Source of the DNA: Candidatus Omnitrophota bacterium
GTDB lineage: Bacteria > Omnitrophota > Omnitrophia > Omnitrophales > Omnitrophaceae
Length of the DNA stretch: 40,788 nt
Assembly: GCA_029561555.1 (NCBI GenBank)
Contig: JAKQXH010000022.1
Span: forward strand, 1-40,788
Direction: 5' to 3'
Shown here piece by piece: positions 26,201-33,632 of this stretch. The first letter of the stretch is position 1. Each line of letters starts with the position of its first letter. Made by a program: the position numbers and the translations under genes. The notes beneath the pieces were generated by a model that ran no database searches, was not told the origin of the DNA, and saw nothing but the letters and a program-made list of their open reading frames with translations.

Positions 26201-29200
26201 TCATTACGTGGATTTGAAAGAGCGCGTCGATTCCGGCGGAACGCGCTTTATTTATCAGGACGGGGAAATTGCCGAAATCGTATTTCCGGACGGGAAAGAA
26301 TTGTCGGAAGTTTCGTACGACGAAAACGGAGGTTTGTTGGGCGGACGGCTTGATTTCGCGAATGGGACGCGGATTATTTTCGAAAATCATCTGCCTCGGA
26401 GCGTTTATGACGCGTCTTCGGGAACGGCTCTTTCATTTGACGTCCCCGCCGGAGGGGATATCCGGATCGAAACGGACGCGGACGGGAACGCGGAGTTTAT
26501 CACGCAGGAATTGCCGGATGTTTTTCTCCGCTATGACTTGAGCGGCCGGCTGGTGAATCTCAAAAATAAAAAGGGCGAGACCTATGCGTATTCCTACCGG
26601 GAGGACGAAACGGGGGCGATCGAACGGATCAAGGTCATTCGGACGGATTCGCTGATTGTCAATCACGAGGAAATTCCCGCCAAATGGAGCGTGAGTTACA
26701 AGCAGAACGATCCTTTGGGGATGCAGTTTTTCAAAGATGACGAATTCATTTTCAACTCTTCCGGAGGGGATTGCGAAGTCGTTTTGATGGATTCCGTTAC
26801 CGGGGACGTGAAGGAGCGGCACAGTTTTTCTCCCCCATCGCAGGCTTTTTCCGCTTCGCTTGCCTCATACTTAAATCATATTCCGGACGGGGACTGGGTC
26901 TGCATTGCCACATCGGGCGGCAGACCCTTCCCTGCATCGGAAGAGGCCGGGGAGCTTCTTGCGGCTTTCGAGACAATCGGCATCACGGAAGAGGATATCA
27001 CGAGACTGGCCGGCCTTGAAAATGTTCCCTGGGCGGTGATCGGAAGAAAAGGGGCTGCCTCGGGAGACGCGATCTTTCGGGAGAAAATGGACGAGCCTCT
27101 TTATTACCTTACGACCCATTCCCAATCCGCCGCGTATTTTGATCCGGAAGGCAATCCGCTGACGGCGCGGGAATTTTACGGAACGGAGCAATTGCTCCGT
27201 GGCGCGTTTGAATTCGTGGAACCCGGAAGCGTGAGCGAAGTGATCGGAACTTTCGGCGAGACCCTTTACGCGGCGGCGTATTTCAAGAATTTCAATCCGA
27301 AATATCCGGATTCGGGGTTTTACCGGATTTGGCCCGATTTCGAATGGGTGGATCTTTTACGGGCGACCGATCCGTATAAAAACGAGTTGATGAAAGGGAT
27401 ACTTGAGCTGGGGGAGCCGTTCGAAGAAAAAGCGGTTTATTACGACGAACGGTATGCGCTGGCGTCTCCCTCGCGGTCGTGGAGCTGGCTTGCGGGCGAT
27501 AAGGGAGGGCTTGTTTTCAAAGCGTATTTGGCGGAGCGGGGATACCGAGTTTTGGACGCGGAAGAACTTCGGGAGTGGCTCGAGAATCGGGGGAAAGATT
27601 CTTTTTTGGTGATGGCCAATGACGTTCTGCCGGATACGCTTTTTGAGGACGGAGCGGAAGCGGACCGATGGATTCGCCCGTATTTTGATCGCGGCGGGGC
27701 AATGCTTTGGATGCATGACACGCCGTTTTATTCGATCGATCATTTGGAAGGGGCGCATACGGTTTGGGGGGAGGCCGGGGATCTTTACGGCCTCAAGAAA
27801 ATTGCCGGAATTGCGAGTACGGAAAAAGGGCATTACAGCGATATTTTTTATCCGGAAGATCCGATGGTTTTTGACGAACCGGGGCTTTTTTCGAACCGCT
27901 TGAACTATGCTTTTCCTGTTTCTCGAATCAAAGAATGGAACGCGCTTGTCCAAACCGTGCGCCTGCTGGATGCCGCGCCCGAACAAATTATTCGGGCCGT
28001 TTACGGTGAGGATGAAGAACTGCGTTATCTCAGAAAAGGGGACGGCGAGGAAACGTTGTTTGAAGACGGCAGGGTGAAAACGGTTTCGGACCGGCAGGGG
28101 TATGTGACGGTGCGTTATGAATATGACGGGGACGGAAATCCGGCCCGGGTCGTTTTTGAAAAGGCGCGGCGTGAAGTCGAAGAAAATTTATCAAAGGCCC
28201 GCGACGAAATCCTTCTTAAAAAACTCGAAGCCCTGCGCGACGTGGCCGTTCAGCATCATGATCAGGCCGTCGGGATCGGGGACACTTACGCGGAGTATCG
28301 CGGCCGGATTGAGTCGGAGATCACGAGGCTTGAATCCGTGCGGTTTCAGCGGGTGTGTCAAAAGTTTCTCTGTTTTGAAAGTTGTCAGACCGTCGAAGTT
28401 CCGGGGGCCGGAGAGGCAATCGAAAATCTGCGGGACCAGCTGCGCGATTCATATCGGCAGGAAATTGAAGCGTATGCCCGGCTGGACCTCGAAATTACCC
28501 GGGCCGAGATTGAAGTGGACCGGGCGATCGTCGAAGCCTTCGCTGAATTAGAGGCGGAGGCGGCCCTTCAGCGGGATGAAATCACGCGGAATGAAATGGG
28601 GATTGTGCTGGTCCATTTCTATCGCGGGATTTTGGGACGAGACCCTTCCGCCGAAGAGATCCGGTCCTGGTGCGATCGATTTACGGAGCAAGGCGCGATC
28701 GAAACCGGGGTTTTGAAAGAAACGCTTGAAGGAAGCGAAGAACGGGCGTTGAAAATTTTCCGGATCGATGAGATCAAATCCCGCGTTCAGGAATATTTGC
28801 GGGGATATTTCGCTGCGGATGATGCGGAACGTGAAAGTCAACTGGCTTCGCTGGGGCTTTCCGCGGAAGATGCGGTTTCTTTGACCGGATCGGAGGCGGA
28901 AGAAATCCTTGCTCGGCTCGAGGATTGCTCCGTCCATTTCGGGTTTTCCGCTTTCCGGGTTTTGGAACGGCTTCTTGAAAACGCTTCGAAATCCGTCGCG
29001 CTGACGGACCTTGCCGTGACCGCGCTTTTGATCGATATCCTTTCGGGGATCCGCACCCGTTTCGACGGCGGAGAATTACTGATTTCGGCTTTCGCGTTGG
29101 AGAAAACGGCGGACATTTACGGCTTGCCGCTCGAAGTTTTCGAAACGGATTGGGACGGATTGAAGGCGGAGATCATGAGCGATTCACGCGAGAAAATTTT

Positions 29201-32200
29201 GCACGTCAAAGGAGCTCATTATCTCATCCTCAAGGAGATTAAAAACGGGGAAGTGGTTTATTGGGACCCGAATGCGGGCCCGGAGGGCGGGCTTCTGACC
29301 ATGGACGAGAACGGTTTCCGCGATGCGTGGCTTGCGGAGGGAACGGAGAGAGGCATTGTCCTGGATGTCTCCGCTTCTTTTTCGAACGGGCGCGTTTTGA
29401 CGGCGGAGGAGGCGAAAAAAATCCGGGGCGCGTTGTTTGGGATAGACGATTTGATTGTCGGACTCGTGGTGTCGGCCGTTTTGGGAGGATTGATCAGCGC
29501 GGTGACGCAACCGGGCGGATTTTTTGAGAATTTCCTGAAAGGAGCCGCTTTTTCCGCGATTGTTTCCGTCGCGACGGCGGGAATCGGTTCCGTTCTTTCC
29601 GGGTTCAGTTCGGCTTTTCAGGGCGTCGGGCAGTCGATTATCAACGGACTGAAAAGCGTGGGACAGTTTTTCAAGCCCGCGCTCAATGTGGTTTTTAAAG
29701 GGTTGTCTCTGATCGGAAATTTTCTGGACCCGCTCTGGGTCGGGATGAAAAATTTCATTGCCGGCGCGTTTTCATCTTTTTGGAACGCGCTAAGCCCGGT
29801 AGGGTCTTTCATCGAAACAGGGCTGGGGCAAGTGCGGGAATTTTTGTTTTCGAAGACCGTTCCGTTTTCGGAGCTCGGTCTGGAACAGAAAATCGCGCGT
29901 TACGTCCTGGGCCATGCGCTCGATTACGGGATCACCAAAGGTCTTGAGAAATTTAACGTCAATCCGGCCCTGACGCGGCTTGCCGGCGCGTTTATTTCAG
30001 GAGGCATTCTCGGCGCGAACTCGGGTGCGGCGACAAGGTCCGTTCAGGGGTTTTTAAGCCGCGGATTCCAGGCGCTGACGCTTGCGGGGCTTTCGGAAAT
30101 CGCGCTGCATCTGGATCTTGCGCCGCCGGTTACGGAATTGATCGGATTTGTCGCGGAAAGTTTCGCAAACGGTTCCGGGACTTCGGAGGGGCTCCTGCGG
30201 ACCCTTCAATATTTGGCTCCGAAACTTTTGGAAGAATTTACTTTTCAAGGGGTCGAAAAGCTTGCCGGACTCGTCGGATTCAGTCCCGAAATCACTTCAT
30301 TTTTTAGCCGTTCCTTTTTTTCGACGCTCGAGGGATTTTTCTCGGGTGGCGGCACGGTGACCGGCCGTCGAGATGACGGGACGGAGATCAGCGTGTTCCG
30401 TCCCTACGACTTGGGAAACAGTTTGTTTAATCTGCTCAAAGGCGCCGCACGAAGCGTTCTTTCGGCGGTCAGTTTCAAGTTTCAGGGCACCGAAGACCCT
30501 CGGCTGGGTTCTCTCAAAGCGAAAGACATTCAATCGGAAGTCGAATCGTTCCTTGGAAGGGGAAGTCTCTTTGACGGGATTTTTTCTCTGATCGGGAAAG
30601 TTTTTTTAAGCCCTTTCAACGCGATGGCGTGCGCCTCCGAAGCAGTCCTGCGGCAAACAAAACGTCTGAGTGATTTGATCGCGGAAAAAGGGCTGGCAGG
30701 GGTTTTGAAAGATTTCCTTCCTTCGATGTTCGGACGGCAAACGGTTGAGCAATTGCTGTTGAACGAAAACTTGAACACTGTTTTGGAAAAAACCGGGACG
30801 TTTGAGGAGCTCCCCTGGGGTCAGAAAGTCGAGGAACTTTTTCTTGGAGGTCAGGCATCGCTGTTTTTTGATTTTTTTGGGAATCTGATCGGGATTCGGG
30901 ACGAAGGGATCTTGCGAGTCGGAGAATTCGGGTTTGATTCCGGAGGAAAATTCGGATTGATTTCCGGAAGAATTCTGGGGGAACTTGCCGGGGATTTGAT
31001 TTTCGAAGGGGTTGCCGAAGCGGGGCAGGTTAAAAATTTCAGCGTGAAAGACGGTAACGGGGTTTTTCTTGAAGGGAGTCCGGAGAGTGATTCCGGAGTC
31101 ATGATCCTTTCGATGCCGGATGAAAAAAAGAATACGGGTTTTTGGAGTTCTCTTCTGAGGCTGACGGCTTTCGGCATGGATTTATTTTTTGATGGCGGGA
31201 TGATCCGGTCGGTCGATACGCAAGTTTCCACGGAAGCTTCTTCCGGTTCGGAATTAAACGATAAGGAACTTTTTGTCCTGGCCAACGGAATCGCGAATCC
31301 GGAAACGGACGGATCGATCCCGCCGGATTATATCCGGAATCTTTCCGAAGACCTTGAAACGCAAAGCCAAGGCGGGATTTTGCGGGGGCGGGACATCGTT
31401 GCGACTCCTGTTTATCTCCGGAAATTTTCCGGCGGTGGGACGGACCGGGCGAAGGATGTTCTCCAATGGATCGCGGAATCTCAGTCTGTTTTGACGAAGC
31501 TTTGGCTGACCGGGAAAATCGCGAGCGATATCCGGAATCATTTTTTGGCCAACCCCGGCGAAAGTTTTCTGCGTCCGATTGTGGGAATGGGATATTCGGG
31601 AGGGTTTGCGCCGCTGGCGGAGGCGCTTTGGTCGGGAGGATATCGCGCAAAGAGTCTTGTCGCTTTGGGGGCGCCGCAGATTTATCTCGGCAAACTGGTC
31701 CAAGATTCTCTGGGGGCGTGGATCGATGCGGCGGTGAAAATTCAGGAAGGGATTGCGGAGGGCGCTGAGCAGGCGCTCGGGGCGCTTGGATTTCCAAGGT
31801 GCTTGATCGAATCAATTCTGGGGTTTCTTAAAAATCAGGCGATCGACAAAGCGCTTGAGGTATTAAAAAAAGGGATTTCGGAGGCCTTTAATCTGACGCC
31901 GCTCGGGCTTCCTTCTTTTGCCGGCTCTTCCGTCGAGGTGATTGTGAATGTCTGGGGGACGGAGGATATTTTGCACGCGCTCGGCTTGGCCGGATGGCGG
32001 AGCGAGATTTCGGGGCTTTCGGTCTTGGATCGCGGTGTGGTCAATATCGAAATCGCGGGCGCGACGCATCTGAGTTATATGCGCTGGGACGATCCCGCTC
32101 TGACGAACACTCCGGTGAACCGTTTCGTGACGGAATTGATCGAACATAGCACGGGCAGGAACGAGGTGTTGAGTTTTCTGGAAAATGACGGGCGCGTCAA

Positions 32201-32240
32201 TTTTGATCCGGTCGGAAATCTCTGGAGAGTCGTTCCGTAA
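20265..32240 (+). CDS. Giant secreted multidomain glycan-associated protein (3,991 aa)
   Basis: Signal peptide at about 1-30 (VALAVAVMFLWTEQLWPG). Then, by approximate residues: 170-640, Rhs/YD-like beta repeats of the form DGSxxxFxxGxLxxV. 675-1060, a glycoamylase-like (PF10091/GH144-type) alpha/alpha barrel with PTAIGFYLQILG, YDGSAFQMFWPLL and ATHQAAIVLAL. 1155-1300 and 1560-1725, two CBM11-like beta-sandwiches. More YD-like repeats between and after them. 2135-2275, an ILEI/FAM3-like domain. 2400-2495, a GATase-like alpha/beta fold. 2630-2780, coiled coil. 2775-2830, DUF4214-like (YRGILGRDPSAEEI). 2905-3045, C39-peptidase-like without the usual Cys. 3058-3370, Gly/Ala-rich hydrophobic segments. 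3665-3991, an alpha/beta hydrolase with GYSGG. Cell-surface location is inferred. It follows the synthase and adaptor genes in one operon. The reading frame is unbroken over 12 kb, so it is under selection. The exact function is unknown. Confidence 0.88.
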   Translation: MRWMKSKRSQKIVALAVAVMFLWTEQLWPGEDFNVCESGEIQPVRAIGGAEALPAGPRQFSDPGLPDTGEFLRNTLSLEPVPPEESESNPESVPEITVISGNVAEQAEYDLSYLFEGVEKSRTYTLGEGTNRLVFCEEDLLGSRHDYFFDVTLNTERFSGIPARNEDPASDLTLITSNDANLNYAGGRLVSVEMPDGIRLENPEFDEAGDLTGGWVSAKDGSRYFFLEGELVFLEDLTGTRFFYKGNGALDSFLTAGGESGVFSYEKNEAGEVTGILLTRGGDVSSYDSHGKIRGVFYGDGSRIFFEDGILSRVQDPAKGEIFFDVETSPEGWIAESRNPAPNFPRKLFYDPVRNLIRAILADGTEIFFSDGRIDSVVKTDGSTTDFSYQRNEFSFLEKVQAARAGYRIEYDAKGDFSELLAGIGTLSQGEESLAAEIRLPDGGVLKDYRIEAGEVTDGVLIREDGTSLRYVGGAISRVDYPDGSFQEFESGELSRWRTNDGLLYRYETAFTENGGVKRAVLESFEFGEGCSARFEDGILGEVILKTIPDQPEKNREVFRWIETKNAILKSIVLNEQNEIVDADIEFKNGWIYRIRGGSVEDFSAPSGETYRAGHDTEPAEDLKNEWAETLSPDEIDLKNNWIEKNISFFDEGIGIDEETGFPLDFVSFDTETPERGFFTQPTAIGFYLQILGLAVSSENGLGGLNREEALTRSEKVVQNLERVQEEIGYKGLFPFMDLDKEPEPDSAPLLAVPCDDAIGFGDNAGLAQSLADFIGSLKSENLFNPEDRPRLDRLIARSDGILERMGEGFRDFYDPPTGLVRAVYHTETKTFDHWIDRLFQEFRPSLAFVISRFGLPEEAWDRLVLVSKSSSVSPERDIENLVPYDGSAFQMFWPLLRSDETKFEEFEKVFRNFLLTTAYFSARNGLPGFLSAGWVPGQDYSGKIGVSSAAETSDPLNENAASLYGLAAAYSLAPHFVIEWIREILGEIPGLSGPYGFFDSADSEGTIGRRYYATHQAAIVLALSGTGASGFENYLKETGLEQSYASLYERWEFNLKEADLTLPESPFETAEESSAAVPAVSVNQDGLIDFVDHPSLGRVDFLYYRNSSGQIQDVQVVFTEGGVPRRMDLVSFLRDSRSSEIRDLILREPLRNLLDWQKESGTFYTPGEHTASATSVYDPDMGYVHELSYQRTGGSLPVGVYAKMNTCDLSGTDFVSLRLRRGKDFPVPLSVKIEFKGSGQFFVVPLTEEWQTVTLPIAPHGAAVNEIVIAVEGPVSIPEDGKIYFSDLTAVEMKRFDFSDWESELGETEETLNALIKTYLKDSSAGLSSDRILTSRFSDIVFDLNGEVCGAIERGSSGDEKVYEDGKLRSWTTTAGTRIFFGEDGFAQKAVLADGSEVSFSVERDFYGAVQKIVAARFDEKWIYDSAGHLLGKQKDGFLAEYDGGEIDTIRTGQEVIRAIDWTEDGELKSAEIERSDGSTAVIRMGELAEERLENGTRVFYRDGRVTAIESAENGRTDFLYSYDAAGRIDRVTARYAKDGVLTEESMIPYLLEEGRAEEARILTGENLVDVFDRAYDVGTFCNRKDPDDWNGVAAELAPFYDEKRGDGYALSFNPDLFADWMGLYVKFFGIDLSDFDCVGIGLKTAAPENASPDATLELKGEGGGSFRISGIPPDWTDYLIPLGERKGRLDEATLLAGDGDRLSSWNTLLIDYLSFFKLKENVPGEWKDDLGFSAGDLKVFKIFLDEEEPVASSVWKGNPFPCEEFSEITEQISEIGYDETGSACFFRRVNGSGGMIAPDGEIQSVIFRDSSRVDFESGEKDQWSGAVSGASLGEDASLYVDYEYGKIRDVTAEDGERFEYAYEFDEDGDEITVVTDTSNGEVKKFRDERLMSVSDPSGLETLYFYDEAGTLKGSEVFVKGCLQASNRYEESEDRLLLIDAVGATRFYDKDGRLIGHRTPDGFYYEHQWGTDESGSEYHYVDLKERVDSGGTRFIYQDGEIAEIVFPDGKELSEVSYDENGGLLGGRLDFANGTRIIFENHLPRSVYDASSGTALSFDVPAGGDIRIETDADGNAEFITQELPDVFLRYDLSGRLVNLKNKKGETYAYSYREDETGAIERIKVIRTDSLIVNHEEIPAKWSVSYKQNDPLGMQFFKDDEFIFNSSGGDCEVVLMDSVTGDVKERHSFSPPSQAFSASLASYLNHIPDGDWVCIATSGGRPFPASEEAGELLAAFETIGITEEDITRLAGLENVPWAVIGRKGAASGDAIFREKMDEPLYYLTTHSQSAAYFDPEGNPLTAREFYGTEQLLRGAFEFVEPGSVSEVIGTFGETLYAAAYFKNFNPKYPDSGFYRIWPDFEWVDLLRATDPYKNELMKGILELGEPFEEKAVYYDERYALASPSRSWSWLAGDKGGLVFKAYLAERGYRVLDAEELREWLENRGKDSFLVMANDVLPDTLFEDGAEADRWIRPYFDRGGAMLWMHDTPFYSIDHLEGAHTVWGEAGDLYGLKKIAGIASTEKGHYSDIFYPEDPMVFDEPGLFSNRLNYAFPVSRIKEWNALVQTVRLLDAAPEQIIRAVYGEDEELRYLRKGDGEETLFEDGRVKTVSDRQGYVTVRYEYDGDGNPARVVFEKARREVEENLSKARDEILLKKLEALRDVAVQHHDQAVGIGDTYAEYRGRIESEITRLESVRFQRVCQKFLCFESCQTVEVPGAGEAIENLRDQLRDSYRQEIEAYARLDLEITRAEIEVDRAIVEAFAELEAEAALQRDEITRNEMGIVLVHFYRGILGRDPSAEEIRSWCDRFTEQGAIETGVLKETLEGSEERALKIFRIDEIKSRVQEYLRGYFAADDAERESQLASLGLSAEDAVSLTGSEAEEILARLEDCSVHFGFSAFRVLERLLENASKSVALTDLAVTALLIDILSGIRTRFDGGELLISAFALEKTADIYGLPLEVFETDWDGLKAEIMSDSREKILHVKGAHYLILKEIKNGEVVYWDPNAGPEGGLLTMDENGFRDAWLAEGTERGIVLDVSASFSNGRVLTAEEAKKIRGALFGIDDLIVGLVVSAVLGGLISAVTQPGGFFENFLKGAAFSAIVSVATAGIGSVLSGFSSAFQGVGQSIINGLKSVGQFFKPALNVVFKGLSLIGNFLDPLWVGMKNFIAGAFSSFWNALSPVGSFIETGLGQVREFLFSKTVPFSELGLEQKIARYVLGHALDYGITKGLEKFNVNPALTRLAGAFISGGILGANSGAATRSVQGFLSRGFQALTLAGLSEIALHLDLAPPVTELIGFVAESFANGSGTSEGLLRTLQYLAPKLLEEFTFQGVEKLAGLVGFSPEITSFFSRSFFSTLEGFFSGGGTVTGRRDDGTEISVFRPYDLGNSLFNLLKGAARSVLSAVSFKFQGTEDPRLGSLKAKDIQSEVESFLGRGSLFDGIFSLIGKVFLSPFNAMACASEAVLRQTKRLSDLIAEKGLAGVLKDFLPSMFGRQTVEQLLLNENLNTVLEKTGTFEELPWGQKVEELFLGGQASLFFDFFGNLIGIRDEGILRVGEFGFDSGGKFGLISGRILGELAGDLIFEGVAEAGQVKNFSVKDGNGVFLEGSPESDSGVMILSMPDEKKNTGFWSSLLRLTAFGMDLFFDGGMIRSVDTQVSTEASSGSELNDKELFVLANGIANPETDGSIPPDYIRNLSEDLETQSQGGILRGRDIVATPVYLRKFSGGGTDRAKDVLQWIAESQSVLTKLWLTGKIASDIRNHFLANPGESFLRPIVGMGYSGGFAPLAEALWSGGYRAKSLVALGAPQIYLGKLVQDSLGAWIDAAVKIQEGIAEGAEQALGALGFPRCLIESILGFLKNQAIDKALEVLKKGISEAFNLTPLGLPSFAGSSVEVIVNVWGTEDILHALGLAGWRSEISGLSVLDRGVVNIEIAGATHLSYMRWDDPALTNTPVNRFVTELIEHSTGRNEVLSFLENDGRVNFDPVGNLWRVVP

Positions 32241-32959
32241 TGCGTGACGCGGCGGATTTTTTCAGGAAACGGGCGGTGGTGTTTTTGGTTTTTTTATTTT
32301 TTGGCGCGCCTCTTTTTGGAGAGATCACGGTAACAGGGCCCGTGTGTGATCCGGAGAGTGAATTCAAAGAATTGAGCGATATCCAGAAAATTTCGGTGCG
32401 GTGCGGGATGGAAAAAGAGGCGAAGGCTTTGGAGACACAGGGAAAACTAGACGAGGCGGTTTTGAAATATCGGGAGGCCATCCGACCTGTGCTGGTGACG
32501 GATGAGGTGCAGAAGTCTACGGCGCTCTGGGGGATTTTGGAAATTCATCAAAAACAGGGTAAGTACCGGCTGGCGCTTGAGGAAGTTCAATGGTTCTTAA
32601 AAATCAATCCGAGCAAACCTAATTATTGGGAGAAGAAGTATGAGTTGGAGGCGTTGATCGAGGGGGAGCGTTTGCACTCGACGGCGCCGGTTTACGAATA
32701 CATCCGGTCTTTGCGGGAAAGGTATCGGGACCACTTGCCGCCGGAGGGATATACCTTTATCGGGACTTGGGTCGGGCGCGCCATTCTCCGTTTGTATGAC
32801 TTTTTAGGCGATTACGATGGCGGGGTTGACTTCGTAAATCTGCTTCTGTCGGCTAAAAATATGGACCGCCGCGAACGGAAAAAGTATGAAGCTCTCCGAA
32901 GGTCTTTGAGGCGAAAAGGAGAGATCCTTCGCTCTCCAAACTCGCTCAGGATGACATGA
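32240..32959 (+). CDS. Secreted helical-repeat (TPR-like) protein
   Basis: 239 residues. The start overlaps the giant gene's stop by one base (TAATG). A signal peptide (VVFLVFLFFGAPLFG) ends near residue 27. The mature part is alpha-helical with TPR-like spacing (AKALETQGKLDEAVLKYREA, then EIHQKQGKYRLALEEVQWFL). In alginate and cellulose systems a TPR protein helps the polymer cross the outer membrane, and the position here fits such a role. The last 15 or so residues (EILRSPNSLRMT) are encoded by the CAGGATGACA repeat element, which apparently inserted at or replaced the original 3' end. Confidence 0.72.
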   Translation: MRDAADFFRKRAVVFLVFLFFGAPLFGEITVTGPVCDPESEFKELSDIQKISVRCGMEKEAKALETQGKLDEAVLKYREAIRPVLVTDEVQKSTALWGILEIHQKQGKYRLALEEVQWFLKINPSKPNYWEKKYELEALIEGERLHSTAPVYEYIRSLRERYRDHLPPEGYTFIGTWVGRAILRLYDFLGDYDGGVDFVNLLLSAKNMDRRERKKYEALRRSLRRKGEILRSPNSLRMT

Positions 32960-33069
32960 AAACGAATGCCCTCAGGATGACAAGGAAGAAAGACTCTTCA
33001 GGATGACAAAAAGAGGGGTTTTGCAGGATGACACGTCCCTTCTGTCATTCTGAGCGAAGCGAAGGATCT
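32925..33069 (+). repeat. Left CAGGATGACA repeat cluster beside the GIY-YIG gene
   Basis: Four copies of CAGGATGACA (32947, 32973, 32999, 33024) are followed by an inverted copy that begins TGTCATTCTGAGCGAAGCG (33043) and ends GAAGGATCT. The outer ends GAGATCCTTCGCTCTCC and GCGAAGGATCT are also inverted relative to each other. The array begins inside the last codons of the TPR-like gene and ends just before the GIY-YIG start. Short palindromic elements of this type are dispersed in many uncultivated bacterial genomes. Confidence 0.75.
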
Positions 33070-33070
33070 T

Positions 33071-33364
33071 ATGGAAGACAAGCAATACTACGTTTACATG
33101 ATGAGCAATTATTCCAAAACGCTTTATGTCGGCGTGACGAATAACTTGATAAGACGAGTCTATGAGCATAAACAGAAATTGATAGAAGGTTTTGCCGGGC
33201 GATACAACATTACGAAGCTGGTTTATTTTGAGGTGAGCGCGGATATCAATGTCGCGATCTCGAGGGAAAAACAAATTAAAGGGTGGGTGAGAAAAAAGAA
33301 GATTGCGTTGATTGAGTCAATGAATCCGGAATGGAATGACTTGAGCGAAGGATCTCTGGAATGA
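33071..33364 (+). CDS. GIY-YIG family nuclease, small stand-alone type
   Basis: 97 residues of the YhbQ/UvrC-N-like GIY-YIG fold. The motif is split as YYVYMMSN and TLYVGVTNNL, followed by the conserved RRVYEHK helix, a mid-domain FAGRYNITKLVYFE strand and the acidic AISREKQIKGW helix that binds the metal. The catalytic Tyr, Arg and Glu positions all look intact. The C terminus (NPEWNDLSEGSLE) runs into the right-hand repeat. Close relatives are often found amid dispersed repeats, so I infer a selfish or repeat-associated nuclease and not a housekeeping repair enzyme. Confidence 0.85.
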   Translation: MEDKQYYVYMMSNYSKTLYVGVTNNLIRRVYEHKQKLIEGFAGRYNITKLVYFEVSADINVAISREKQIKGWVRKKKIALIESMNPEWNDLSEGSLE

Positions 33365-33560
33365 GATCCTTCGGCCTGCGGGCCTCAGGATGACATAAAA
33401 ACGAATGCCCTCAGGATGGCAAGGAAGAAAGACTCTTCAGGATGGCAAGGAAGAAAGACTCTTCAGGATGGCAAGGAAGAAAGACTCTTCAGGATGACAA
33501 AAAGAGGGACTTCGCATGATGACACGTCCCTTCTGTCATTCTGAGTCCGCCAAGAATTGT
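33345..33560 (+). repeat. Right CAGGATGACA repeat cluster with a 26-bp tandem repeat
   Basis: The cluster opens with an inverted pair (GCGAAGGATCT and AGATCCTTCG), then repeats the left cluster nearly word for word (AACGAATGCCCTCAGGATG and CACGTCCCTTCTGTCATTCTG). Inside it a 26-bp unit starting CAGGATGGCAAGGAAGAAAG is present three times in tandem (33412, 33438, 33464), with a fourth diverging copy at 33490. The left cluster has one such unit. The two clusters therefore form direct repeats around the GIY-YIG gene. From 33365 to 33590 there is nothing coding. Confidence 0.8.
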
Positions 33561-33590
33561 GGCGGACGAAGAATCCCCCAACATCTTCCG

Positions 33591-33619
33591 TTGATTTTGG
33601 ATAGGGGGATGGTTACAAT
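33591..33619 (+). promoter_or_regulatory. Sigma70-type promoter of the trpB2 transcript
   Basis: TTGATT (33591-33596), a 17-bp spacer and TACAAT (33614-33619). The start site would fall near 33626, giving a leader of about 95 nt before trpB2. The leader contains two hairpins, annotated separately. Confidence 0.6.
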
Positions 33620-33632
33620 ACGACCTGCGCTT

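Noticed and set aside
31099..31815. 238-aa minus-strand frame opposite the giant gene
   Set aside because: Overlaps the hydrolase domain with its GxSxG motif; Arg/Pro/Ser-rich shadow.
33412..33515. CRISPR array
   Set aside because: The 26-bp units are adjacent, without spacers of unique sequence, and no cas genes are near.
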